A stretch of DNA of 45,770 bases from Betaproteobacteria bacterium RIFCSPLOWO2_12_FULL_68_20 (lineage in GTDB: Bacteria; Pseudomonadota; Gammaproteobacteria; Burkholderiales; SG8-39). The position numbers and the translations under genes are program-made. The stretch covers positions 1-45,770 of the forward strand of contig MERQ01000049.1 of assembly GCA_001770655.1 (NCBI GenBank), given 5' to 3'. Position 1 is the stretch's first letter; each line of letters starts with the position of its first letter. Of this stretch, positions 31,890 through 38,555 are shown piece after piece. The notes under the pieces are model-generated. The model saw only the letters and a program-made list of their open reading frames with translations. It did no database searches and was not told the origin of the DNA.

Positions 31890-33262
31890 CCACGCGCAGA
31901 CAGTTCATGCGCGGCTCGGCGGCGGGCCTGCTCGGCGCCGCGCTCGTGTCCCGCGCAGGGGCGGCCTCGCTGCCGGAGGCGCCGACGATGGCCAAGCCCG
32001 ACACGGCGCCGCCGCTCGTGCCGCGCGACGGCCGCCCCTACAACCCGGTGGTGACGCTGAACGGCTGGACACTGCCCTGGCGGATGAAGGGCGGCTGGAA
32101 GGAATTTCACCTGGTCGCGGAGCCGGTGCGCCGGCAGATCGCGCCGGGCATGACGGCGAACCTCTGGGGCTACAACGGCCAGTCGCCGGGGCCGACGATC
32201 GAGTGCGTCGCGGGCGACAGGCTGAGGATCTTCGTCACCAACAAGCTGCCCGAGCACACCACGATCCACTGGCACGGGGTGCTGCTGCCGAACGGCATGG
32301 ATGGCGTGGGCGGGCTCACCCAGCCGCAGATCCCCTCCGGCAAGACCTTCGTCTACGAGTTCGAGATGAGGCGCCCGGGGACCTTCATGTACCACCCGCA
32401 CGCCGACGAGATGGTGCAGATGGCGATGGGGCTGATGGGGTTCATCGTGGTGCACCCGAGGGATCCCGCCGAGCGGCGCGCCGATCGCGACTTCGTGTTC
32501 CTGCTGAACGCGTTCGACATCGAGCCGGGAAGCTTCACGCCCAAGGTCGCCACCATGCTCGAGTTCAACCTGTGGTGCTGGAACTCGCGCGTCTTCCCCG
32601 GCATCGATCCCCTGCCGGTGAGAAAAGGCGACCGGGTGAGGATCCGAATCGGCAACCTCACCATGACCAGCCACCCGATCCACATCCATGGGCACAACTT
32701 CGCGGTCACCGGCACCGACGGCGGCTGGGTGCCGAAGAGCGCGCAGTGGCCCGAGACCACGGTGGATGTGCCGGTGGGCGCGCTGCGCGCGATCGAGCTC
32801 GTCGCCGACAACCCGGGCGACTGGGCGTTCCACTGCCACAAATCGCATCACCTGATGAACGCGATGGGGCACAGCGTGCCGACCCTGATCGGGGTCGATC
32901 AGGAGGGCGTGGCCGAGAAGATCCGCAAGCTCGTGCCCGATTACATGGCGATGGGCGGGCGCGGCATGGCCGACATGGGGGAGATGGAGATGCCGCTTCC
33001 GGACAACACGCTGCCGATGATGACCGGCGCGGGACCCTTCGGCGCGCTCGAGATGGGGGGCATGTTCACCGTCATGAAGGTGAGAGAAGGGCTCGGGCGA
33101 AATGATTACCGGGATCCCGGCTGGTACAAGCACCCGCAGGGCACGGTCGCGTACGAGTTTTCCGGCGATGTCCAGGGTGGGGCGCGCCAGGAGTCCGCGC
33201 CGGTTTCGAGCAAAGAGGCGGTGCTTCGGGCGAGGAAGCCGGGCTCGCGCATGAATCATTGA
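31886..33262 (+). CDS. Multicopper oxidase, Tat-exported
   Basis: 458-aa oxidase. The N-terminus TTRRQFMRGSAAGLLGAALVSRAGA is a twin-arginine signal. Type 2/3 copper histidines appear in HWHG (128-131) and YHPHAD (169-174), then HPIHIHGH (263-270). The C-terminal HCHKSHHLMNAM (316-327) supplies the type 1 Cys (C317) and a likely Met axial ligand. The region after 350 is Met-rich. Enzymes of this type oxidise Cu(I) in the periplasm, but phenol or metal oxidase activity is equally possible. The ATG overlaps the TolC-like stop (ATGA), so the two are coupled; a CusF-like gene follows 25 bases later. Confidence 0.92.
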   Translation: MTTRRQFMRGSAAGLLGAALVSRAGAASLPEAPTMAKPDTAPPLVPRDGRPYNPVVTLNGWTLPWRMKGGWKEFHLVAEPVRRQIAPGMTANLWGYNGQSPGPTIECVAGDRLRIFVTNKLPEHTTIHWHGVLLPNGMDGVGGLTQPQIPSGKTFVYEFEMRRPGTFMYHPHADEMVQMAMGLMGFIVVHPRDPAERRADRDFVFLLNAFDIEPGSFTPKVATMLEFNLWCWNSRVFPGIDPLPVRKGDRVRIRIGNLTMTSHPIHIHGHNFAVTGTDGGWVPKSAQWPETTVDVPVGALRAIELVADNPGDWAFHCHKSHHLMNAMGHSVPTLIGVDQEGVAEKIRKLVPDYMAMGGRGMADMGEMEMPLPDNTLPMMTGAGPFGALEMGGMFTVMKVREGLGRNDYRDPGWYKHPQGTVAYEFSGDVQGGARQESAPVSSKEAVLRARKPGSRMNH

Positions 33263-33287
33263 GCAATTGTTACGAAAGGAGAAGAGC

Positions 33288-33629
33288 ATGAAACGCACGT
33301 TGCTATGGCTGCTCGGACTCGCGCTTTCGGGCGCGGCACTCGGACAGATGAAGGGCCACGACATGGGCGGCTCGGGCGACATGAAGATGTCGCAGCCGGC
33401 CGGCGCGCTCGCCGACGGCGAAGTGCGCAAGGTGGACAAGGACGCGAAAAAGATCACCGTCCGGCACGGGCCCATCCCGAGCCTCGGCATGCCCGACGCG
33501 ATGACCATGGTGTACCGGGTCAAGGACCCGGCGATGCTCGAGCAGGTGAAGCCGGGGGACAAGATCAGGTTCGGCCTGGAGAAAGCCGGCGGTCAGTACA
33601 CGCTGACGCGAATCGAACCGGCGATGTGA
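33288..33629 (+). CDS. CusF-like periplasmic copper-binding protein
   Basis: 113-aa secreted protein. The signal peptide is about residues 1-19. A Met/His-rich linker (MKGHDMGGSGDMKMS) precedes a small OB-fold-like domain: GEVRKVDKDAKKITVRHGPI, then the metal-binding LGMPDAMTMVYRV and the closing PGDKIRFGLE. The MPxMTM pattern is the CusF Met pair. The first 'ATG-like' frame begins earlier, but the ATG at 33288 has a clear AAAGGAGAAGAGC site and yields a proper signal peptide. It would shuttle Cu(I)/Ag(I) in the periplasm next to the multicopper oxidase. Confidence 0.88.
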   Translation: MKRTLLWLLGLALSGAALGQMKGHDMGGSGDMKMSQPAGALADGEVRKVDKDAKKITVRHGPIPSLGMPDAMTMVYRVKDPAMLEQVKPGDKIRFGLEKAGGQYTLTRIEPAM

Positions 33630-33704
33630 GCCGCCATGACGGCAAGACCCGGCGAATGCATTCCTCCGCTTCGCGCTCTACTGCGCCGTGAGGCCCGGCC
33701 GCAT

Positions 33705-33718
33705 TTGACCTAGGTCAA
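33705..33718. promoter_or_regulatory. CRP/FNR-type palindrome TTGACCTAGGTCAA
   Basis: A perfect 14-bp palindrome with half-sites TTGAC/GTCAA separated by four bases, the geometry of CRP/FNR-superfamily sites (FNR consensus TTGAT-N4-ATCAA; DNR/NnrR-like variants use TTGAC). Its centre is 42 bases upstream of the ATG at 33754. TAAGCT (33740-33745) could be a -10, so the layout fits a class II activator site at about -41.5 with transcription starting close to the ATG. It lies in the 124-base gap after the CusF-like gene. Confidence 0.55.
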
Positions 33719-33753
33719 TCCCGGGCGGAACCCGCCACGTAAGCTTCGGTCGT

Positions 33754-34119
33754 ATGGAAGTGATCTCCAACGCCAAGGACCGCGCGCCAGGCTGGCTCGC
33801 CGCGACGCTTTTCGGGTTGGCGATGGCGCTCGCGCCGCTGCAGGTCGCGTCCTTCGCTGCCGGCGCGTCGCCGCAAGGCGCGCAGGCGTTGCCTGGCGGG
33901 CTCGACCACCGTTGCGAGTGCCCGGCCGTCTCGGAGCACGCAAAGCCGGCGGTCTCTCAGGCGGCGAAGCAATCTCGTTCGGGCGAGCCCCCGGCCGCGC
34001 CCGTGGCGCGGCCCGACCGCGCGTTCGTATCGCGCTTCTCCTACCTGGACGCGTTGCCTGCCGAGGCGCCGGCGCGTTCGCTTCCGCTGTACCTGCTCAG
34101 CTCGCGTCTGCGGCGCTAG
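33754..34119 (+). CDS. Secreted protein of unknown function
   Basis: 121 aa, not recognised. The N-terminus has a hydrophobic stretch (GWLAATLFGLAMALAPLQVASFAAG, about 13-37) consistent with a signal peptide or single membrane anchor. A Cys/His group DHRCECPAVSEH lies at about 51-62. The rest is Pro/Ala-rich with a basic end (SSRLRR). Codon use is typical of the window, supporting a real gene. No ribosome binding site precedes the ATG, but an FNR-type palindrome and a -10-like hexamer do. Its place between a copper chaperone and a Spy-like protein suggests a periplasmic metal or redox-stress role, which is inference only. Confidence 0.6.
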   Translation: MEVISNAKDRAPGWLAATLFGLAMALAPLQVASFAAGASPQGAQALPGGLDHRCECPAVSEHAKPAVSQAAKQSRSGEPPAAPVARPDRAFVSRFSYLDALPAEAPARSLPLYLLSSRLRR

Positions 34120-34205
34120 GCACTTTCCCTGTCCGATCGCCGGCGGCGCGAATCGCCGCTGCTGCGAATCGCGCACCGGCACCTCGAAGCACCGATTCAT
34201 TGACC

Positions 34206-34230
34206 GCCCGGCTGCAATGGCAGCCCGGGC
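34206..34230. repeat. Hairpin before the Spy-like gene
   Basis: GCCCGGCTGC and GCAGCCCGGGC pair as a 10-bp stem with one bulged base around an AATG loop. It ends 28 bases before the ATG at 34259, upstream of the AGAAAGGAA ribosome binding site. No T-run follows. It may be a mRNA-stabilising 5' structure or a weak attenuator. Confidence 0.45.
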
Positions 34231-34258
34231 GCAACGCAAACCCAGAAAGGAACACACG

Positions 34259-34849
34259 ATGAAACGCAATCTGATCGCCGCGGCAATCGCGGCAGCCCTT
34301 TTTTCGACGAGCGCGTGGGCGCAGCAGGCGGGCATGGACGACCATCATCCGGGCGGGCAGATCGCTCATTCCGGTACGGCGCGGGGCACCAGCCCGGCAG
34401 CGGGCGGAGGAATGATGGGCGGCGGCATGATGGGCGGAGGCAGGACGGATCAAGGAGTGATGGGCGGCCGCAGGACGGATCAGGGAATGATGGGCGGCGG
34501 CATGATGGGCCGGGGCATGGGTGCCGGAGCGCTGGTCGACGATCTGGGTCTAAGCGACGAGCAGCGCTCGTCGGTGCAGCGCATCCACGACGAGGCGCGC
34601 CTGAAGCAGTGGGACCTGATGGGGCGCATGATGCAGGAGGAAATCCGCTTGCGCGACGCGTTCGGCGGCCCGAGCACCGACCGCGCCGCCTCCGAGAAGG
34701 CCTTCAAGCAGATGAACGCGGTGCGCGAGCAGATGTTCGTGGCGCGGCTCGATGCGCAGGAAAAGCTCGAGGCGGCTCTCACTCCCGAGCAGCGCACGAA
34801 ACTGCGCCAGAGGGTGCGCGGAGGCGGCTGGATGATGATGATGCACTGA
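34259..34849 (+). CDS. Spy/CpxP-like periplasmic protein with Met/Gly repeats
   Basis: 196 aa. The signal peptide is residues 1-21 (ending AWAQ). Residues 50-90 form a low-complexity block of GGGMMGG units with a tandem RTDQG(V/M)MGG repeat. The remainder is helical with LSDEQRSSVQRIHDEARLK (about 98-116) and LTPEQRTKLRQR near the end, two LTxxQ-type motifs of the Spy/CpxP/heavy-metal-sensor group. It ends in GGGWMMMMH. Members are periplasmic chaperones or metal sensors; the dense Met runs could bind Cu(I). The ATG at 34259 follows AGAAAGGAA. The next gene starts 31 bases after its stop. Confidence 0.8.
   Translation: MKRNLIAAAIAAALFSTSAWAQQAGMDDHHPGGQIAHSGTARGTSPAAGGGMMGGGMMGGGRTDQGVMGGRRTDQGMMGGGMMGRGMGAGALVDDLGLSDEQRSSVQRIHDEARLKQWDLMGRMMQEEIRLRDAFGGPSTDRAASEKAFKQMNAVREQMFVARLDAQEKLEAALTPEQRTKLRQRVRGGGWMMMMH
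34441..34500 (+). repeat. 30-bp tandem repeat in the Spy-like gene
   Basis: Two adjacent 30-base units (34441-34470 and 34471-34500) are identical at 27 of 30 positions and encode RTDQGVMGGR and RTDQGMMGGG. They are flanked by further GGCGGCATGATG units. The length is a multiple of three, so copy number can vary without breaking the frame. Confidence 0.8.
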
Positions 34850-34880
34850 CCGGGGGTCCGGTAAATGAAAGGTCGCGAAA

Positions 34881-35120
34881 ATGTGGGGTGACATGGGCTG
34901 GGGCGCCGGCTGGGGACTGTTCGGCGGCGTGGGTATGCTGCTGTGGTGGGCGCTGCTCATTCTCGGCATCGCGGTGCTCGTCAAGTGGCTGATCGGCGGC
35001 TCGTCGCGCGCCGCAGGCCCGGCGGGCGACCGGGCGCTCGAGGTGCTGCGCGAGCGCTACGCGCGCGGCGAGATCGACAAGGACGAGTTCGACAAGAGGA
35101 AGCGCGATCTCGCGCCCTGA
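34881..35120 (+). CDS. Small membrane protein with SHOCT domain
   Basis: 79 aa. A Gly/Trp-rich N-terminus (MWGDMGWGAGWG) leads into one transmembrane helix at about 18-40 (MLLWWALLILGIAVLVKWL). The C-terminal 27 residues (ALEVLRERYARGEIDKDEFDKRKRDL) are a clear SHOCT motif. SHOCT segments mediate oligomerisation or targeting, with no enzymatic role known. Such proteins often accompany copper ATPases. It is the first gene of the compact run to PPK2; the next gene starts 6 bases after its stop. Confidence 0.85.
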   Translation: MWGDMGWGAGWGLFGGVGMLLWWALLILGIAVLVKWLIGGSSRAAGPAGDRALEVLRERYARGEIDKDEFDKRKRDLAP

Positions 35121-35126
35121 CCCGAT

Positions 35127-35594
35127 ATGAATGCAGATGCAATGACCGCGGCAAGGCCCGCCGGATTCGGCGCGCTCGCTTTCGGCGCGCTGCTCGCCGT
35201 GTACTTCGGCGCGCTCACGGCGGTTTCGGGCTGGAGCTTCACCGTCAGCCAGTTTTCGGAGTTCTGGTACTACATCCTGCCGCTCGGCGCGGGCTTCGGC
35301 CTGCAGGTCGCGCTGTACTCGCGGCTTCGGCAGCTGCTGCACGGCGCGGGAGGCGGGCGCGGCGTGATGGCGGCCTCGGGCACCACCTCGACCGCGGCGA
35401 TGATCTCCTGCTGCGCTCACTACCTCGTCAACATCGCGCCGGTGCTGGGCGCCACCGGCCTGGTGACGTTTGCCGCGCAATACCAGGTCGAATTCTTCTG
35501 GGTAGGCATCGCGTTCAACGCGGCCGGCATTGCGTTCATCGGAAACAGACTCTGGAAAGCCACCAAGGACCACGCCCAATGCGCTCCCGCCTGA
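35127..35594 (+). CDS. Membrane protein with Cys-Cys-Ala-His motif
   Basis: 155-aa multi-pass inner-membrane protein with hydrophobic segments at about 14-34, 45-63, 84-118 and 121-141. The third segment carries STAAMISCCAHYL, placing a Cys pair and a His (C95, C96, H98) at or near the membrane. This resembles, without proof, metal-handling membrane proteins of heavy-metal clusters; no family name is assigned. An in-frame ATG at 35142 is an alternative start. Its last 16 bases overlap the start of the next gene, indicating translational coupling. Confidence 0.7.
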   Translation: MNADAMTAARPAGFGALAFGALLAVYFGALTAVSGWSFTVSQFSEFWYYILPLGAGFGLQVALYSRLRQLLHGAGGGRGVMAASGTTSTAAMISCCAHYLVNIAPVLGATGLVTFAAQYQVEFFWVGIAFNAAGIAFIGNRLWKATKDHAQCAPA

Positions 35595-35980
35595 TCTTGC
35601 CGTCGCTGTTGCTCTGCGCTGCGCTGTTTGCCGTAACGGACGGGGCGGCGGCACAGAGCCTTGCCGCGCAGAAGACCGCCGTCGGCGGCGTCACGGTGCA
35701 GGCCACGCCGCGCGCGCTGCCCGGCGGCGCGTGGGAATTCGAGATCGTGTTCGACACCCATTCTCAGGAGCTGAGCGACGAGCCAGCAAAGTCGGCTTCG
35801 CTCGTCGCCGACGGAAGGACGCTTGCTCCCGCGGGCTGGAAGGGCGACCCGCCGGGCGGCCATCACCGCAAAGGCGTGCTGCGCTTCGATGCGGTTTCCC
35901 CGCCGCCCGAAGCGATCGAGCTTCGCATCGCGCGCCCAGGCGAAACCGCGCCGCGATCGTTCCGCTGGCGGACGCGATGA
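35579..35980 (+). CDS. Secreted beta-rich protein, conserved in metal clusters
   Basis: 133 aa. The signal peptide is residues 1-25 (ending GAAAQS). The mature part is predicted to be beta-rich: GGVTVQATPRALPGGAWEFEIVFDTHSQELSDEP, then WKGDPPGGHHRKGVLRFDA with a His pair at about 101-102, and a C-terminal IELRIARPGE strand. It recalls conserved unnamed proteins next to heavy-metal ATPases, but no characterised function is known to me. The ATG at 35579 lies inside the end of the preceding gene, and its stop overlaps the next start (ATGA). Confidence 0.7.
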   Translation: MRSRLILPSLLLCAALFAVTDGAAAQSLAAQKTAVGGVTVQATPRALPGGAWEFEIVFDTHSQELSDEPAKSASLVADGRTLAPAGWKGDPPGGHHRKGVLRFDAVSPPPEAIELRIARPGETAPRSFRWRTR

Positions 35981-36570
35981 ACGCAATCGAGACCGCGGCC
36001 GGCGTGGCGCGTATCGCCGGCCTGCCGGGCGCGCGCTACCCCTGGTACGTGCGGCTGATCCTCGCCGCCCAGCGCCGCAAGTACGGCGTCGAGCTCGAGC
36101 CGGCGCGGCTGTGGGGCCGGCTGCCGCGCTCGTTTCTCATGCTGACGCTGCTCTACCGCACGCTCGACCGCGGCGGCTCGCCGATCGAGCCGGCGCTGCG
36201 CTCGCTGGTGCAGGTGCGCGTCTCGCGCATCAACTGGTGCCCGTTCTGCGTGGATTCGAACGGCGCTCTGGCGCTGGAGCGCGGCGTGACGCAGGACAAG
36301 CTCGCGGCGCTCGACGAGTTCGAGCGCTCGCCGCTTTTCAGCGAGCGCGAGAAGGCCGCTCTCGCCTACGCGCAAGCCATGACCGACCCGGCGCGGCGCG
36401 TGGACGATGCGGCTTTCGCGCGCCTGCGCGCGCATTTCGACGAGCAGGCGATCCTCGAGCTCACGGCGCTCGCCGCGTTTCAGAACCTGTCGAGCAAGTT
36501 CAACGCGGCGCTCGGCGTGCCTTCGCAGGGGTTTTGCGCGGCGCCAGGCGGCGCCGCGGCGAAGGCCTGA
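35977..36570 (+). CDS. Carboxymuconolactone decarboxylase / AhpD-like protein
   Basis: 197-aa all-helical protein of the CMD/AhpD superfamily. The redox motif CPFC lies in INWCPFCVDSNGALALERG; an Asn stands at the site where AhpD itself has a His. Downstream helices (SEREKAALAYAQAMT; FDEQAILELTALAAFQNLSSKFNAALG) are typical of the group. Members act as thiol peroxidase partners or decarboxylases. In this neighbourhood a peroxide- or lipid-damage role is plausible but unproven. The ATG overlaps the preceding TGA; DUF5676 follows 14 bases later. Confidence 0.87.
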   Translation: MNAIETAAGVARIAGLPGARYPWYVRLILAAQRRKYGVELEPARLWGRLPRSFLMLTLLYRTLDRGGSPIEPALRSLVQVRVSRINWCPFCVDSNGALALERGVTQDKLAALDEFERSPLFSEREKAALAYAQAMTDPARRVDDAAFARLRAHFDEQAILELTALAAFQNLSSKFNAALGVPSQGFCAAPGGAAAKA

Positions 36571-36584
36571 GAACGGAGGGCATC

Positions 36585-36863
36585 ATGCCAAGCGCAAATC
36601 CATTTCGCATTGGCGTCGCGTTTGCCATCACCGTGGCCGTCGGCTACACGGCGTGCGCGATCGTGTTCTGGCTGTGGCCCGAGGCGGCGGCGAATTTCAT
36701 GAACGCGCTGTTCCACGGGCTCGATTTCCGCAAGCTGCAGGTCGGCCCGGCGCCGTTCAATTTCGCCGGGTTCGCCATGGCGTTCGTGGTCATGACGGTG
36801 TGGGCTTTCGTGCTGGGCACGTTCTTCGGTTGGGTCCTCGATTGGCTCGGCGGCACGCGCTAG
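36585..36863 (+). CDS. DUF5676 family membrane protein
   Basis: 92-aa protein with two membrane helices (about 8-30 and 60-85: VAFAITVAVGYTACAIVFWLW and FAGFAMAFVVMTVWAFVLGTFFGW). The connecting loop has NFMNALFHGLDFRKL, matching the DUF5676 pattern. The ATG at 36585 has GGAGGG upstream. It is commonly found beside copper ATPases; no function is established. It lies between the AhpD-like and ABC1 kinase genes with gaps of 14 and 10 bases. Confidence 0.8.
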   Translation: MPSANPFRIGVAFAITVAVGYTACAIVFWLWPEAAANFMNALFHGLDFRKLQVGPAPFNFAGFAMAFVVMTVWAFVLGTFFGWVLDWLGGTR

Positions 36864-36873
36864 GCGGGGCGGC

Positions 36874-38541
36874 ATGAACGATCGCACGCTCATTGGCGAC
36901 GAAGCCGAATCCGGCGAATTCGCCCGGCTGGCCGCGATCGCGAGAGTGGCGGCCGCGAAAGGCTGGGGGCATTACGCCGAGCGGCTCGGTCTGGCCAAGC
37001 CGGGCGCCGCCGAGGAGAGAGGCCCGCCGCGGAGCGACGCCGCGCGGCTGCGCGAGGCGCTGGAGGAGCTGGGGCCGACCTTCGTCAAGTTCGGCCAGAT
37101 GCTCTCGGTGCGCTCGGACGTCTTCTCCGACGAAATCGTCGCCGAACTGGCAAAGCTCCAGGATGCCGCCGCCACTTTTCCCGCCGCCGAGGCGCGCCGC
37201 ATCATCGAGGAGGAAACCGGCAAGCCGCTCGCCGAGCTTTATGCAAGCTTCGACGAGAGCCCGATGGCGGCCGCGTCGGTCGCGCAGGTGCACTGCGCGA
37301 CGCTCGCCGACGGCACGCCGGTCATCGTCAAGGTGCAGCGTCCCGGGATCGCGGCTACGGTCGAAGGCGACATCGCGGTGCTGCGGCGGCTCGCGCGGCT
37401 GCTCGACACGCTCGTCCCCGCGCTGCGCTCGTTCAACCTCCGGGACCTGGTCGAGGAATTCGCCGAGACGCTGCGCGGCGAGCTCGATTTTTCGCGCGAG
37501 GGTCGCAACGCCGAGCGCTTCGCGGCGCTCAATCGCGGCGAAGCCGCGGTGTTGGTGCCGAAAGTGTTCTGGGAGGCGACCACGAGACGGCTCCTCACCA
37601 TGGAGCACAGTCCCGGTCACCGGGTGGACGCCGAAGCCGATCCTGCCCGCGGCGCGCCCTTCGCCGCGAGGCTGATGCGGCTCTATCTCACGCAGGTCTT
37701 CGAGCACGGCGTGTTCCACGCCGACCCGCATCCCGGCAACGTGTTCATGCTGCCCGACGGGCGCGCGTGCTTTCACGACTTCGGCGCGCTCGGCGAGCTC
37801 TCGCCGCGCGTGCAGGAGAGCCTGAGGGAGCTTTTCCTCGCGGTGATGGCGCGCGACGCGAGCTGGGTCGCGAGCACGTATCTCGCGATGGGCGGCGCGA
37901 CCCGCGAGCTCGACCGCGCCGCGTTCGTGCGCGACATGGAGGCTTCGCTGGATCGCTATTACCGCGACGCGGGCGCGGGCAGCCAGTCGCTCAGCGCGAT
38001 CCTGCACGAGTTCATGAAGCTCGGCCGCAGGCACCACATCCGGCTGCTGCGCGAAACGGCGCTCCTCATGCGCGGCTTTGCCGAGGTGGAGAGCCTGGTG
38101 CACGCGCTCGACCCGGAATTCGACACCCTGCAGGCCTTCCGCGCCTACAGCGGGCAGCTCCTCAAGCACGCATTCTTGCCCGAGCTGGGCGCGGCGCGGA
38201 TCGCCGGGCTGTACCGCTTCGTCTCGGCGGTGCGCGAGGTCGCGGGCGAGGCGCCAGTCGCGGCGCGCCGCATCCTCGGGCGCCTGGAGCGCGGCGAGCC
38301 GCTATTCGAGATCCGCCACCAGAGCGGCGGCTCGCTCGAGCGGCACCTGCTGCACGCCTCGAACCGGCTCGCGTTCGCGCTGATCATCGCCTCGATCGTC
38401 GTCGGCTCGGCCATCGTGCTCTCGGCGCACGCCGGGCCGCACGTCGAGGGAATTCCGCTCCTCGCCATCATCGGCTTCGTCGCCGCGGGCGCCCTCGGAG
38501 TCGCCTGGGCGGTGATCGCCCTGAGATCCGGAAAACTCTGA
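36874..38541 (+). CDS. ABC1/UbiB-family atypical kinase
   Basis: 555 aa. Family hallmarks are visible: the KxGQ motif (KFGQ, 72-75), the Ala-rich loop AAAS (132-135) in place of a Gly-rich loop, the VAIK-like Lys (K153 in IVKVQRPG), the catalytic HADPHPGN near 288-295, and the metal-binding HDFG shortly after. Two C-terminal helices (about 500-520 and 526-548) anchor it in the membrane. UbiB/Coq8 members support ubiquinone synthesis, probably by extracting lipid intermediates with ATP. Here it lies in a copper cluster without ubiE or ubiJ, so it may be a paralogue for quinone or lipid maintenance under stress. Confidence 0.9.
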   Translation: MNDRTLIGDEAESGEFARLAAIARVAAAKGWGHYAERLGLAKPGAAEERGPPRSDAARLREALEELGPTFVKFGQMLSVRSDVFSDEIVAELAKLQDAAATFPAAEARRIIEEETGKPLAELYASFDESPMAAASVAQVHCATLADGTPVIVKVQRPGIAATVEGDIAVLRRLARLLDTLVPALRSFNLRDLVEEFAETLRGELDFSREGRNAERFAALNRGEAAVLVPKVFWEATTRRLLTMEHSPGHRVDAEADPARGAPFAARLMRLYLTQVFEHGVFHADPHPGNVFMLPDGRACFHDFGALGELSPRVQESLRELFLAVMARDASWVASTYLAMGGATRELDRAAFVRDMEASLDRYYRDAGAGSQSLSAILHEFMKLGRRHHIRLLRETALLMRGFAEVESLVHALDPEFDTLQAFRAYSGQLLKHAFLPELGAARIAGLYRFVSAVREVAGEAPVAARRILGRLERGEPLFEIRHQSGGSLERHLLHASNRLAFALIIASIVVGSAIVLSAHAGPHVEGIPLLAIIGFVAAGALGVAWAVIALRSGKL

Positions 38542-38555
38542 ACAGGACTTCTCAC

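Noticed and set aside
33636-33713. A 25-codon frame after the CusF-like gene
   Set aside because: Very short, no ribosome binding site, and it runs into the FNR-type palindrome; codon use is not gene-like.
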